Assembly: GCF_032144095.1 (NCBI RefSeq)
Contig: NZ_JAVSNJ010000004.1
Coordinates: 1-64,000 of the forward strand
Source of the DNA: Sphaerochaeta sp032144095
GTDB lineage: Bacteria; Spirochaetota; Spirochaetia; Sphaerochaetales; Sphaerochaetaceae
Direction: 5' to 3'
DNA length: 64,000 bases
The position numbers were made by a program, and so were the translations under genes. The notes under the pieces were generated by a model, which saw only the letters and a list, made by a program, of their open reading frames with translations, ran no database searches and was not told where the DNA came from. Position 1 is the stretch's first letter; the number at the start of each line of letters is the position of its first letter. Shown here piece by piece: positions 43,467 through 51,912 of this stretch.

Positions 43467-44384
43467 CTAGATTCTCCTCATCAGTGCACCAAGGCTGTCC
43501 AGCTTGTCCAGCTCTGCATAGAGCAGTGCACGGTTGTTCTCGTTCTCAAAGGTACACATCGGCAGGCGGAAGGACTCTTCACACCAACCATAGCGGGCCA
43601 TGGCGGTCTTTATGGGTATGGGGTTGGTCTCATAGAAGCATGCCTTGAAGAACCCTGCAAGGTTTGCCTCCATCGCCCTCGCCCCTGGCATGTCGCCACC
43701 GAGGGCAAGCTTTACCATCCTGGAGATGTATGCGGGGCAGATGTTCGACCCTACGCTGATGACCCCATCACCACCCAACTCGATCAGGTCGAGACAGAGG
43801 TTGTCATCCCCACTGAGGACATGGAAGGCCCCATGGGTGGCATCAATGACAGATTTCATCTGCTCGAGGCTTCCGCTGGCTTCCTTTACCCCCACAATGT
43901 TGGGACATGCCTTGCTGAGGGCCTGGACAGTCGGGGTTTCGATGTTCACCCCGGTCCTCCCCTTGATGTTGTAGAGGATGCAGGGGACATCCACACTGTC
44001 GGCTATTGCCTTGAAGTGCAAGAACAGCCCCTTCTGGGTAGGCTTGTTGTAGTATGGGTTTACCAGCAGGACTGCATCGGAGCCAACTTCCTGGGCATGA
44101 CGGGAGAGGCGAATTGCCTCGCTGGTGGCATTCGACCCAGTTCCAGCGATGACCGGTACCCTGCCGTTGGCAAACTTCACCGTCAGGGCGATGGCCCTGT
44201 CATGCTCATCATGGCTGAGGGTCGGGCTTTCGCCGGTGGTTCCGCAGGGGACCAGGCCTGAAATCCCGGATGCTATCTGTGTCTCGATGATCTGCTCGAG
44301 CATCTCCTCATCCAACAGGTCTTTCTTGGTAAAGGGTGTTACCAAAGCGGTAAATACTCCCTTGAAACTGATATCTTTTCTCAC
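43467..44384 (-). CDS. dapA: 4-hydroxy-tetrahydrodipicolinate synthase
   Basis: 305 residues, TIM barrel. PCGTTGESPTLSHDEH (first signature), the tyrosine in CILYNIKGRTGVN and the Schiff-base lysine in NIVGVKEASGSLEQM are all present. It condenses pyruvate with aspartate semialdehyde. ATGA overlap with dapB. Confidence 0.95.
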   Translation of the reverse strand: MRKDISFKGVFTALVTPFTKKDLLDEEMLEQIIETQIASGISGLVPCGTTGESPTLSHDEHDRAIALTVKFANGRVPVIAGTGSNATSEAIRLSRHAQEVGSDAVLLVNPYYNKPTQKGLFLHFKAIADSVDVPCILYNIKGRTGVNIETPTVQALSKACPNIVGVKEASGSLEQMKSVIDATHGAFHVLSGDDNLCLDLIELGGDGVISVGSNICPAYISRMVKLALGGDMPGARAMEANLAGFFKACFYETNPIPIKTAMARYGWCEESFRLPMCTFENENNRALLYAELDKLDSLGALMRRI

Positions 44385-45154
44385 TGTACGCTCTCCCCTT
44401 GTAAAAATACGTCTTCGAGCATGTCATCCAGGGTAAAGAACCCCTTTCGGCCGTCGGCGATCCAGGATGCGGCCTTGACCGCCCCTGTGGCAAACCCCTC
44501 TCGCGATCGTGCCCTATGGGTAAGCTCTACTGTGTCGTCCTGGCTGTCAAATGTCACGGTATGGGTACCGGGAACCCAACCACCCCTTACGGAGGCGACA
44601 TGGATCTCCCCTGGTTCCCGCCTTCGGTGGAGGGTATCGGAATAGATGGTGGTTTTGGTGGGACTATTGTCCAGCACGATATGGGCGAGCATCTCTGCTG
44701 TTCCCGATGGGCTGTCTGCCTTCTGTGCATGGTGGATCTCCTGGATGAAGGGGTCATAGAGACCAGTCATCCCAAAGAGTCGGGAGGCAAGTTTCGCCAC
44801 CTGAAAGAACAGGGCCACCCCGAGGGAGAAGTTTCCACTATAGATTATGGCACACTCACTCTCGTCGATGGCTGCCCGCACCTGGGGCATCTGGTCGTAC
44901 CAACCTGTGGTTCCTATCACGGCAGGGATGCCCAGGCGTGCATAGAGGACGATGTTGTCCACAACCTTGCTGGGATGAGTGAAGTCAATGGCTACAGAGC
45001 AGCCATTGAGGGTAGATGCATCCACATGGGTGTCGGTGACCTCCGGCAGGTCAACAAAAGGATCGATGACCGCAACCACCTCATGACCAGAGCCAAGGGC
45101 TTGGGAACGGATCAATTTTCCCATTTTTCCATATCCAACTACAGCTATCCTCAT
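44381..45154 (-). CDS. dapB: 4-hydroxy-tetrahydrodipicolinate reductase
   Basis: 257 residues. N-terminal nucleotide-binding turn VVGYGKMGKLI and the catalytic signature EIHHAQKADSPSGTAEML with its His and Lys. It reduces the DapA product with NAD(P)H. ATG 45154 is preceded by GGAGG; an upstream ATG at 45169 lies inside the hairpin loop region and lacks a site. First gene of dapB-dapA-dapL-lysA-ybgC. Confidence 0.94.
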   Translation of the reverse strand: MRIAVVGYGKMGKLIRSQALGSGHEVVAVIDPFVDLPEVTDTHVDASTLNGCSVAIDFTHPSKVVDNIVLYARLGIPAVIGTTGWYDQMPQVRAAIDESECAIIYSGNFSLGVALFFQVAKLASRLFGMTGLYDPFIQEIHHAQKADSPSGTAEMLAHIVLDNSPTKTTIYSDTLHRRREPGEIHVASVRGGWVPGTHTVTFDSQDDTVELTHRARSREGFATGAVKAASWIADGRKGFFTLDDMLEDVFLQGESVQ

Positions 45155-45158
45155 AGTG

Positions 45159-45232
45159 CCTCCAAACATGGAGGTAGACTATCAGAAAAGCTACAATGTT
45201 GTCTATAGTATAACAGAATGTTTTTATTGTAA
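45159..45232 (-). promoter_or_regulatory. dapB promoter and hairpin over its ribosome site
   Basis: On the minus strand TTACAA (45227-45232), 16 bp, TACTAT (45205-45210) forms a promoter. In the leader, CCTCC (45170-45174) pairs with GGAGG (45159-45163), the ribosome site of dapB, around a 6-nt loop. The leader is about 50 nt, far too short for a lysine riboswitch. Confidence 0.5.
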
Positions 45233-45248
45233 CACTTCTGTATGACTA

Positions 45249-47600
45249 TTACCTCTTTTTCTTGGAATCTCGCTTCTTCCGATCCTCACTTGCCTTCATG
45301 AAGTCAGCAAACGTACCGCCACCGGTTGGGGCCTCCTCAACAATTGGGGTGGATACCCCTCGGTTCCCCCATGGGCGGTCCTCAGCCGTCCTGGGCGCCA
45401 CAGGGCGGGTATCCCGCTGGTAGGAGAGCTTGCTGGGACGCACCACCTCGATGACGGTCTCCCAGGTGTAGGCGGGCTTGGCCTCTTTCCCTGGAATGTC
45501 ATCAGGCAGCGAGAAAGCTTGCATCCCATCTGTCTTGGGCAGGGGCTTCTTCTTTAGGATAACTTTTTTCCGTACGGCAGGGGCCTCCCCTTCCTTGGCC
45601 TTTGCAACGACCTTTACCACAGGGGCAACAACAGCAGGCTCCGGAACAACGTTTACCCGCTTCTTGATCTCTCGCTCCTCGTAGGAGCAGGAGAGCCTCT
45701 GGCAGATATAGTGGTTCTGCCCGATCTCGTCGACCACCTTCATCATGGAAGCCTTGCAATGGGGACAGGTCTTGGCCTCCTTGAAATGAGGGGCGAAGGT
45801 CTCGCCGCTGGTTATGACCTGCTTTACCAGGTCACGGGTACTTTTCTTGATGTCCTCGATGAAGAGGGAGCTGTCCTCCTTGCCCTCGGCAATATGGGTG
45901 AGCCTCTCCTCCCACTTTCCTGTAAGGTGGGCAGAGCAGAGCAGGTCCGGTGCGAGGCGGACCAGTTCCCTGCCCTTGGCTGTTGGTACCAAGTCCTTGC
46001 CCTGGCGTTCAACATAGAAGTTCTGGATCAGCTTCTCTATGATGTCTGCCCGGGTAGCAGGGGTGCCTAGGCCATTTCCCAGGCTCTTCTTCAGGTTGGC
46101 ATCATCAACAAGACGTCCGGCATGCTCCATTGCGGAGAGGAGCGTTGCCTCGGTATATCTGGCAGGGGCTGAGGTCGCCATACGGCGGACCTTCACACTG
46201 CCGACTGTCACCTCGGCGCCATCGTTGAGGGAGAGCAAGGCTGCATTGAAGGGCTCATCGTCGGCGACCAGGTTTGCAGCACTACGCCGCCCGATGAGGC
46301 GGGCGACGTCACGCCACCCCTGTTGGGTAGGGATGGTAAGGCGGGTCTGGAAGCGGGAGCCCTCCACCTCCGCGATGAGGGTGGTGGTCTTGTAGAGATA
46401 GTCTGGGCTGAGCACCTCAAGGAACCTCATGACGATGAGTTCCCAAAGGGAGCGCTCGTTCTTTGACAGCTTGGCAAGGTCGACCTTTTGGTCGGTGGGA
46501 ATGATGGCGTGGTGGTCGGTGACCTGCAGGTCCTGCACAAAGCGTTGTTCATCTATCCTATAGCCATCCTGAAGAAAGGAGGCTGACAGCGGGGCAAAGG
46601 GTGTAAGGCTGAGGGAGCGTAGTCGCTGGGGAATGGTTGCGACGATGTCGCTGGTGATGTAGCGGCTGTCGGTGCGGGGATAGGTCACGATCTTGTACTG
46701 CTCGTAGAGCCTCTGCAGGGTATCGAGGGTCTCCTTGGCACTGAAATCGAGCTGGTTGTTTGCATCACGCTGCAGTTCAGTAAGGTCGTAGGCAAGGGGG
46801 GGTTGTTCTGCCTTGTCGACGGTTTCCAGGCTGATGATCCTACCTTTCTTGCCGACCAAGGTAGTCTCCAGACGCTTGGCACTCTCCTCTTCCTTGATGC
46901 GTATCGTATCCTCATCCGTATAGAGGGAGGCGGAGAACGAACCAAAGTCAGCCTTCAGCGTCCAATAGAACTGGCCGGCAAAGCTTTCGATCTCATCCTC
47001 ACGGTTGGTCATCAGGGCAAGGGTCGGTGTCTGTACCCTTCCCGCTGAGAGCTTGGCGTCGTAGTGGCAGGTCAGGGCCCGTGTCACGTTCATCCCCACA
47101 TACCAGTCAGCTGCGGCACGGCTTTCGGCAGCACGGTAGAGGTTGTCGTAGAGTTTTGCATCCTTGAGCTTGGCAAATCCATCCGTGATGGCACTGTCTG
47201 TCTGGCTGCTGATCCAAAGCCGCTTTGCCGTCCCCTCATACCCTGCTAATTTGAGGATCCAACGGGCAACCAGCTCGCCTTCGCGGCCAGCATCCGTGGC
47301 GATTACCACACTATCGATATCCTTGCGGCCAAGCAGGGCCTTCACCACATCAAACTGTTCGGCGCTCTGGGGGATGACCTCCTGCACCAATTTGTCTGGA
47401 AGCATGGGCAGGTCACGGAGCGACCATCGCTTGAAACGGTCACTGTAGGCAGCAGGCTGTGCAAGCTCCACCAAGTGTCCAAGGGCCCAGGTGACGACAT
47501 AGTCGGGACCTTCGATATACCCTTTCTCACGTTTCCAACAGTTCAGCACCCGTGCAAGTTCCCTTCCAACACTTGGTTTTTCAGCAAGGACTAGTTTCAT
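45249..47600 (-). CDS. topB: DNA topoisomerase III (type IA)
   Basis: 783 residues. TOPRIM start MKLVLAEKPSVGRELARVL, acidic motif VVIATDAGREGELVARWI, helix SSQTDSAI, and active-site tyrosine in TYPRTDSRYI near 320. The C-terminus has a zinc-like finger (CPHCKASMMKV, CQRLSC) and then a lysine- and proline-rich tail of about 120 residues that is longer than in E. coli TopB. It decatenates single-stranded DNA crossings. ATG 47600 follows GGGGAG. Confidence 0.93.
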   Translation of the reverse strand: MKLVLAEKPSVGRELARVLNCWKREKGYIEGPDYVVTWALGHLVELAQPAAYSDRFKRWSLRDLPMLPDKLVQEVIPQSAEQFDVVKALLGRKDIDSVVIATDAGREGELVARWILKLAGYEGTAKRLWISSQTDSAITDGFAKLKDAKLYDNLYRAAESRAAADWYVGMNVTRALTCHYDAKLSAGRVQTPTLALMTNREDEIESFAGQFYWTLKADFGSFSASLYTDEDTIRIKEEESAKRLETTLVGKKGRIISLETVDKAEQPPLAYDLTELQRDANNQLDFSAKETLDTLQRLYEQYKIVTYPRTDSRYITSDIVATIPQRLRSLSLTPFAPLSASFLQDGYRIDEQRFVQDLQVTDHHAIIPTDQKVDLAKLSKNERSLWELIVMRFLEVLSPDYLYKTTTLIAEVEGSRFQTRLTIPTQQGWRDVARLIGRRSAANLVADDEPFNAALLSLNDGAEVTVGSVKVRRMATSAPARYTEATLLSAMEHAGRLVDDANLKKSLGNGLGTPATRADIIEKLIQNFYVERQGKDLVPTAKGRELVRLAPDLLCSAHLTGKWEERLTHIAEGKEDSSLFIEDIKKSTRDLVKQVITSGETFAPHFKEAKTCPHCKASMMKVVDEIGQNHYICQRLSCSYEEREIKKRVNVVPEPAVVAPVVKVVAKAKEGEAPAVRKKVILKKKPLPKTDGMQAFSLPDDIPGKEAKPAYTWETVIEVVRPSKLSYQRDTRPVAPRTAEDRPWGNRGVSTPIVEEAPTGGGTFADFMKASEDRKKRDSKKKR

Positions 47601-47687
47601 TTGTACATCTCCCCTAGGCAAAACTATACCCGTTTTGCACTATTTGGGGCAAGAGAAGCCACAATACCAAAACGAGATCCAAACTAA

Positions 47688-47771
47688 TTGCTAATCTCAA
47701 CAGTTGCTAATAACAAGCATTTGACATTAATCCAATTATCCTATATGCTCCGAAACCATGACTAATTAGTC
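47688..47771 (+). promoter_or_regulatory. Repeats and palindrome upstream of the first ferredoxin gene
   Basis: Two direct copies of TTGCTAAT (47688-47695 and 47704-47711), a TTGACA (47721-47726) with TATATG 15 bp further on, and the perfect palindrome GACTAATTAGTC (47760-47771), 32 bp before the start codon. They look like regulator sites but no regulator can be named. Confidence 0.35.
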
Positions 47772-47803
47772 TTGATCAAAACCACTGACTTGGAGATACA
47801 CAC

Positions 47804-48052
47804 ATGGCTTTTGACTTTATGCAGTATTTTGCTACCACACCAAAAACAGAACAAACAGGAGAGAGACATCTCACCGTCAAAGCGCAGAGGTGCCCACAAA
47901 ACCACCGTTGCCCGTCTGTTGCCATCTGCCCGTTTGGGGCACTAACACAAACAGGATATGCAGCACCTGTAATTGACTATACAAAGTGCACTGGTTGTGG
48001 AAAATGCACCCGCTACTGCATGCCAAGGGCCCTGGTAATGGAGAGGAGCTAA
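47804..48052 (+). CDS. Ferredoxin-like 4Fe-4S protein
   Basis: 82 residues. Two cysteine groups: CPQNHRCPSVAICP (residues 30-43) and CTGCGKCTRYCMP (61-73), so one or two 4Fe-4S clusters. The first group has the unusual spacing known from small clostridial ferredoxin-like proteins. No membrane part. Its stop lies 9 bp before the lone CRISPR repeat. Redox partner unknown. Confidence 0.88.
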   Translation: MAFDFMQYFATTPKTEQTGERHLTVKAQRCPQNHRCPSVAICPFGALTQTGYAAPVIDYTKCTGCGKCTRYCMPRALVMERS

Positions 48053-48061
48053 GCACGGGGA

Positions 48062-48093
48062 GTTTCAATCCACACACCCCTGACGGGTGCGAT
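48062..48093 (-). CRISPR. Solitary type I-C-like CRISPR repeat (no spacers)
   Basis: A 32-bp element, exactly the length of type I-C repeats. Read on the minus strand it begins ATCGCACCC, has an inner inverted repeat (CACCC/GGGTG) and ends GTGTGGATTGAAAC, the conserved 3' end of I-C repeats. No second copy occurs at spacer distance on either side or elsewhere in the window, and there are no cas genes. On the minus strand the side where a leader would lie (48094 onward) is AT-rich. Confidence 0.75.
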
Positions 48094-48505
48094 ATTATGT
48101 AACTCAGAAAGTGTGCCTAATTTCGCTAGCTATCAGGAATCTGGAAAATTCTTTTTTTCCCTACAGATAAGGCCCTCCACCAGAGAGGGCCCCAGGCTAC
48201 TTGATAGGAGTACGACCCTACCAGACTTCGCCAACAGGTACATGGTAAACCAGATACCCGTTAAAGTCAAATAAATACCTATAAAACAATGGTTTAACCA
48301 ACCTTTGTACCAACGTATCACTTAGTGGGGTTCCATGGTATATTGACAAATACTATGGTGAAAATTGTACCGGGCAAGGTTTTTTACATGTGTATAAATC
48401 TCTGGTTTTCCCCCTCGTTTTTTTCCAATATTCTTTATTTTCCTTGGCTTTCATTATGCTTATAGTTTTTATATATATACTATTAGTACATTTTTTTCTT
48501 CTTTA
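48094..48505. other. AT-rich intergenic region with hairpins
   Basis: No convincing gene. Contains a perfect GGCCCTC/GAGGGCC hairpin (48171-48191), an inverted repeat CCATGGTAT (48333-48341) and ATACTATGG (48350-48358) that frames a TTGACA, and long T-rich stretches (48400-48500). A 62-codon open frame on the minus strand (48133-48321) has one hydrophobic segment but no ribosome site. Confidence 0.45.
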
Positions 48506-48534
48506 TTGACTTGAAAGACAAGGGGGTATATAGT
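48506..48534 (+). promoter_or_regulatory. Promoter of the second ferredoxin gene
   Basis: TTGACT (48506-48511), 17 bp, TATAGT (48529-48534); the start codon follows 35 nt later with AAGGAG at 48556-48561. Confidence 0.75.
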
Positions 48535-48569
48535 CTGAAGCAACGAAAACGTACTAAGGAGTCAAGAGT

Positions 48570-48737
48570 ATGGCTTACAAAATCACTGACGCTTGCGTGG
48601 CTTGCGGAACTTGCTTGCCCGAATGCCCTACGGATGCTATCTCGGAAGGCGACATCTATGTAATTGATGCAGATCTCTGCATCGATTGTGGCACCTGTGC
48701 CGATGTCTGTCCCACCGCAGCTATCTTCCAGGAGTAA
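48570..48737 (+). CDS. 2[4Fe-4S] ferredoxin
   Basis: 55 residues, classic clostridial type. Two motifs C-x2-C-x2-C-x3-C-P: CVACGTCLPECP and CIDCGTCADVCP. It carries low-potential electrons, for example for pyruvate:ferredoxin oxidoreductase or hydrogenase. Own promoter, ribosome site AAGGAG eight nt before ATG, and own terminator: a short, probably highly expressed single-gene transcript. Confidence 0.96.
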   Translation: MAYKITDACVACGTCLPECPTDAISEGDIYVIDADLCIDCGTCADVCPTAAIFQE

Positions 48738-48755
48738 GATAACCTCTTTTGGTTG

Positions 48756-48787
48756 AGAGACAGCATATATGGCTGTCTCTTTTTTTT
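48756..48787 (+). terminator. Terminator of the ferredoxin gene
   Basis: AGAGACAGC (48756-48764) pairs with GCTGTCTCT (48772-48780) and is followed by eight Ts. Confidence 0.88.
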
Positions 48788-48807
48788 CTACCATAAGGAT
48801 TTATTTC

Positions 48808-49473
48808 ATGTACACCAATCTTCCTACCTTGGGTGCACCCATCATGATAGTGGGGTTGCTTGCAGGGTTTTTCCTCTGTTTTTATGGCAATCATGCCAAG
48901 AAATACCTCATTCCCCTACGCAGCACCATCTCAGGGGCCATGGTCAGTCTGGCAGTGTCACTGCTGCTGTTGCAGAGGAACGAGATTGTTGGGATCCTCA
49001 ATTCCTCTTGGTCGCTCCAGAGCCTTGTCGACCTGCTGATCAACAAGGAAACCTACCCCTATAGCATCATCTATCTGCTGGCCATTTCGGTCGGAGCCTT
49101 AGTCCTCTTCTACCTTTCACGCAAACCAGGGGTCTTCCTTGGCAAGATAGTCGCCCTTTTCACTGGCTTGAGCATGGCACTGTTCATCTTCCTGCTGCTA
49201 TTGGGATTTCTCCCCTTCACCCTGAGCCTGCTCTTTTCAGCGATAGTGCTGGCAGTCATCCTCTTTTTCTGTTTTCGGGACTTCCCCTCCTACCTGGCTG
49301 TGGAAAACTCCATTGCAGGAGCCCTCCTCATAAGCTACCTCCTTTCTCGGTTCTGGTACCTGAAACTATGGATTTTCCTCTCCTGGGCGGCAATCCTCAC
49401 CGTTGCAGGGATCCTCAGCCAACTGCGTAGCCTGAATAGACATAAACAAAAGCGAGAGAAACTCGATGCATGA
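48808..49473 (+). CDS. Integral membrane protein of unknown function
   Basis: 221 residues, seven predicted membrane helices, basic C-terminus (SLNRHKQKREKLDA). The pattern resembles DUF4203/TMEM198-like proteins but I am not sure. ATG 48808 is used because AAGGA lies 8 nt upstream; an earlier in-frame start would fall in the terminator. Overlaps xseA by 8 bp, so cotranscribed with it. Confidence 0.8.
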   Translation: MYTNLPTLGAPIMIVGLLAGFFLCFYGNHAKKYLIPLRSTISGAMVSLAVSLLLLQRNEIVGILNSSWSLQSLVDLLINKETYPYSIIYLLAISVGALVLFYLSRKPGVFLGKIVALFTGLSMALFIFLLLLGFLPFTLSLLFSAIVLAVILFFCFRDFPSYLAVENSIAGALLISYLLSRFWYLKLWIFLSWAAILTVAGILSQLRSLNRHKQKREKLDA

Positions 49474-50665
49474 TGACAACCTCCTCATGAAGACTGAGCT
49501 CTCGGTAAGCGAGATCACGACCCTCATCAAGAAAACCCTGGAAGAGGGTTTCTATGGATTGCGGGTAAGCGGTGAGATCTCAAACTTCAAGCCTGCTTCC
49601 AGCGGGCACTGGTTCTTTACCCTCAAGGACAGCAACGCCTCCCTTTCGGCCATCATGTTCAAAAGCAGCACATGGAAGGTAAACTTCCAACCCCGGGAAG
49701 GGGACAAGGTAGTGGTAACCGGCTCGCTCGACGTCTACGCAGCGAGAGGTACCTACCAGATGAAGTGCGAGACCATGGAAAAGAGTGGCAGCGGTGAGAT
49801 CCTGGCCTTGCTGGAGGAACGCAAACGCAAGTATGACGCAATGGGGTACTTTGCATCCGGGCGCAAGAAGCAGATCCCTACCAAACCCAACAGGGTCGGA
49901 GTGGTAACCAGCTCCACAGGGGCTGCCTTACAGGACATCCTGCAAATCCTTTCCCGTAGGGCCCCATCGCTAGACATCCTCATCCTCCCTGCAACAGTCC
50001 AGGGTAGCAGTGCCGCCCTTACCATAGCCAACAGGATCAGGCAGGCAAACCACCTGCTTCTCTGTGATGTGCTCATCGTTGGCCGCGGAGGAGGTTCCCT
50101 GGAGGACCTGCTGCCTTTCAGCGAGGATGCAGTCATCCAGGCAATCTATGAATCAGAGATTCCTGTCATCAGCGCAGTAGGCCATGAGATAGACTGGGCC
50201 CTTTCGGACTTTGTCGCAGACCTTCGAGCCCCTACCCCCTCGGCAGCAGCCGAGCTGGTAAGCCAGGGGATACTCGACATCCGCCAGAAGGTGGAAAACA
50301 TCTCCCTTACCATACGCAAGAGCATGGTCCACACCCTGCAGCTTCTGGAACACCGCATCCCAAGCACGACGGCGATGCAGCAAAGCATTGCACATCTGGT
50401 GGAAAGACGTGAATATCTCTTGGCAAATGCAGGGCAGAACATGCTCCTGGCCTATCGGGAAAAGATTGAAAAGAGCTCACAGAGGGTTATTCTGGCAACC
50501 AGAGAGTTGCAAGCCCTTTCTCCCCTTGCTATACTGGCGCGAGGCTACACACTCGTCTTTGATTCACAGGGCAAACCCGTCCACAATCGAGAAGAAGCCA
50601 AGGTTGGAGAACATATCAAACTGACATTCATCGACGGAAGCCGCAAGGCCCTTGTAGAGGAGTAG
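49466..50665 (+). CDS. xseA: Exodeoxyribonuclease VII large subunit
   Basis: 399 residues. N-terminal OB fold (VSGEISNFKPASSGHWFFTLKD), catalytic domain with VGVVTSSTGAALQDIL and DVLIVGRGGGSLEDLLPFSEDAV, HEIDWALSDFVADLRAPTPSAAAEL, then a coiled-coil tail. With XseB it degrades single-stranded DNA from both ends. ATG 49466 overlaps the membrane protein gene; ATG 49487 lacks a ribosome site. Confidence 0.95.
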   Translation: MHDDNLLMKTELSVSEITTLIKKTLEEGFYGLRVSGEISNFKPASSGHWFFTLKDSNASLSAIMFKSSTWKVNFQPREGDKVVVTGSLDVYAARGTYQMKCETMEKSGSGEILALLEERKRKYDAMGYFASGRKKQIPTKPNRVGVVTSSTGAALQDILQILSRRAPSLDILILPATVQGSSAALTIANRIRQANHLLLCDVLIVGRGGGSLEDLLPFSEDAVIQAIYESEIPVISAVGHEIDWALSDFVADLRAPTPSAAAELVSQGILDIRQKVENISLTIRKSMVHTLQLLEHRIPSTTAMQQSIAHLVERREYLLANAGQNMLLAYREKIEKSSQRVILATRELQALSPLAILARGYTLVFDSQGKPVHNREEAKVGEHIKLTFIDGSRKALVEE

Positions 50666-50668
50666 ACC

Positions 50669-50878
50669 ATGAGTTTTGAAACAGATGTTTCCAGAGTCGA
50701 AGAGATTGCCCAGAAGCTCAATGCTTCTGATACATCCCTTGAGGAGAGCCTTGCCTTGTTCGAAGAGGGTATGCGTTTGTCCAAGAAGTTGGAGAAGACA
50801 CTTTCTGAGGCGAAAAGCCGCGTAGAGATCGTGTTGGGTGACGAGAGTGACAACGCCGAAATAACACCATTCGAATAA
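50669..50878 (+). CDS. xseB: Exodeoxyribonuclease VII small subunit
   Basis: 69 residues, two helices: FETDVSRVEEIAQKLNASD and LEESLALFEEGMRLSKKLEK, the family signature. Starts 3 bp after xseA; several copies bind along the XseA tail. Confidence 0.94.
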   Translation: MSFETDVSRVEEIAQKLNASDTSLEESLALFEEGMRLSKKLEKTLSEAKSRVEIVLGDESDNAEITPFE

Positions 50879-50888
50879 AGGCTCAACC

Positions 50889-51758
50889 ATGGCAGCAAAA
50901 AAGAAGATCATTTTCCTCATCCAATGCGAGGACCGCAAGGGAATCCTGGCAGCAACCTCCACCTGGTTCTATTCCAGGGGATACAACATCCTCCACTGTC
51001 AGCAGCATACGGACAACATCGAGGGCAGATACTTCATGCGTATCGAGCTGGATATGCAGGACCTCAAGACCACCAGGAAAGAACTGGAGGATGACTTCTC
51101 CCTGTTTGCCCAGGAGTACCACCTCTCCTGGGAGTGCCACTACAGCGACTATCTTGCAAGGATGGCCATCATGGTCAGCAAGACCAGCCACTGCCTCTAT
51201 GACCTGATGACCCGAAAGAATGAAGGCGAGCTGCAGTGTGAGATATCGCTGATCATCAGCAACCACCCCGACCTCGAGGCAGTGGCAAACCAGTTCAGGA
51301 TCCCCTTCTACTACCTGCCCGTAACCAGCGAAACAAAACAGAGCCAGGAGGAGAAGGTCCAGTCGCTACTCAAGCGCTTTGACATCGACCTGGTGGTCCT
51401 GGCCCGCTACATGCAGATACTCTCACCCGAGTTCACCCATGCCTGGCAGGGGAAGGTCATCAACATCCACCACGGCTTCCTTCCAGCCTTCCAAGGGGCA
51501 AACCCCTATAGGCGGGCCTATGAGCGTGGGGTGAAGATGATCGGAGCCACGGCCCACTATGCTAGCGAGGACCTGGACCAAGGCCCCATCATCGAGCAGG
51601 ATGTGGTGAGGGTCAACCATGAGCTTTCACCCGATGGGCTGAGGGACGTAGGCAAGGATGTCGAACGCAGGGTACTGGCACGGGCTGTGCAGGCCCATCT
51701 CGAAAGCAGGATCATCATCTGGAACAACCGGACCATCGTATTCAACGTCGAACGGTAA
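50889..51758 (+). CDS. purU: Formyltetrahydrofolate deformylase
   Basis: 289 residues. N-terminal ACT domain (FLIQCEDRKGILAATSTWFY), then a formyltransferase-type domain with LVVLARYMQILSPEF, the active-site histidine in NIHHGFLPAF and catalytic Asp in ASEDLDQGPII. Releases formate from 10-formyl-THF and balances one-carbon pools. Ten bp after xseB. Confidence 0.95.
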   Translation: MAAKKKIIFLIQCEDRKGILAATSTWFYSRGYNILHCQQHTDNIEGRYFMRIELDMQDLKTTRKELEDDFSLFAQEYHLSWECHYSDYLARMAIMVSKTSHCLYDLMTRKNEGELQCEISLIISNHPDLEAVANQFRIPFYYLPVTSETKQSQEEKVQSLLKRFDIDLVVLARYMQILSPEFTHAWQGKVINIHHGFLPAFQGANPYRRAYERGVKMIGATAHYASEDLDQGPIIEQDVVRVNHELSPDGLRDVGKDVERRVLARAVQAHLESRIIIWNNRTIVFNVER

Positions 51759-51798
51759 GATAGGGCTTTTAATAATCCTCGTTGTGCAAAAACATAGG

Positions 51799-51835
51799 AA
51801 AGGCGATGGATCTCCAAGGGAGGTTCATCGCCTTT
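51799..51835 (+). terminator. Hairpin after purU
   Basis: AAAGGCGATG (51799-51808) pairs with CATCGCCTTT (51826-51835), loop 17 nt, without a clean T-run directly after it. A T8 run occurs further on, near 51892. Weak terminator or processing site. Confidence 0.45.
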
Positions 51836-51912
51836 GACTTACGTACAGGTCATATCGATAGCCTGTCGTTCTTGTCAATCACTTTTCAGTTTTTTTTGGG
51901 GGCTAGCCGTTT

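Noticed and set aside
42290..43648. Plus-strand open frame opposite dapL and dapA
   Set aside because: Antisense to two clear enzymes, no recognisable domain.
45175..45248. Lysine riboswitch before dapB
   Set aside because: The leader from the predicted transcription start to ATG is about 50 nt; lysine riboswitches need about 170 nt.
48133..48321. Small membrane protein gene on the minus strand
   Set aside because: One hydrophobic segment, but a GTG start without ribosome site, a hairpin inside the frame and no family; treated as non-coding.
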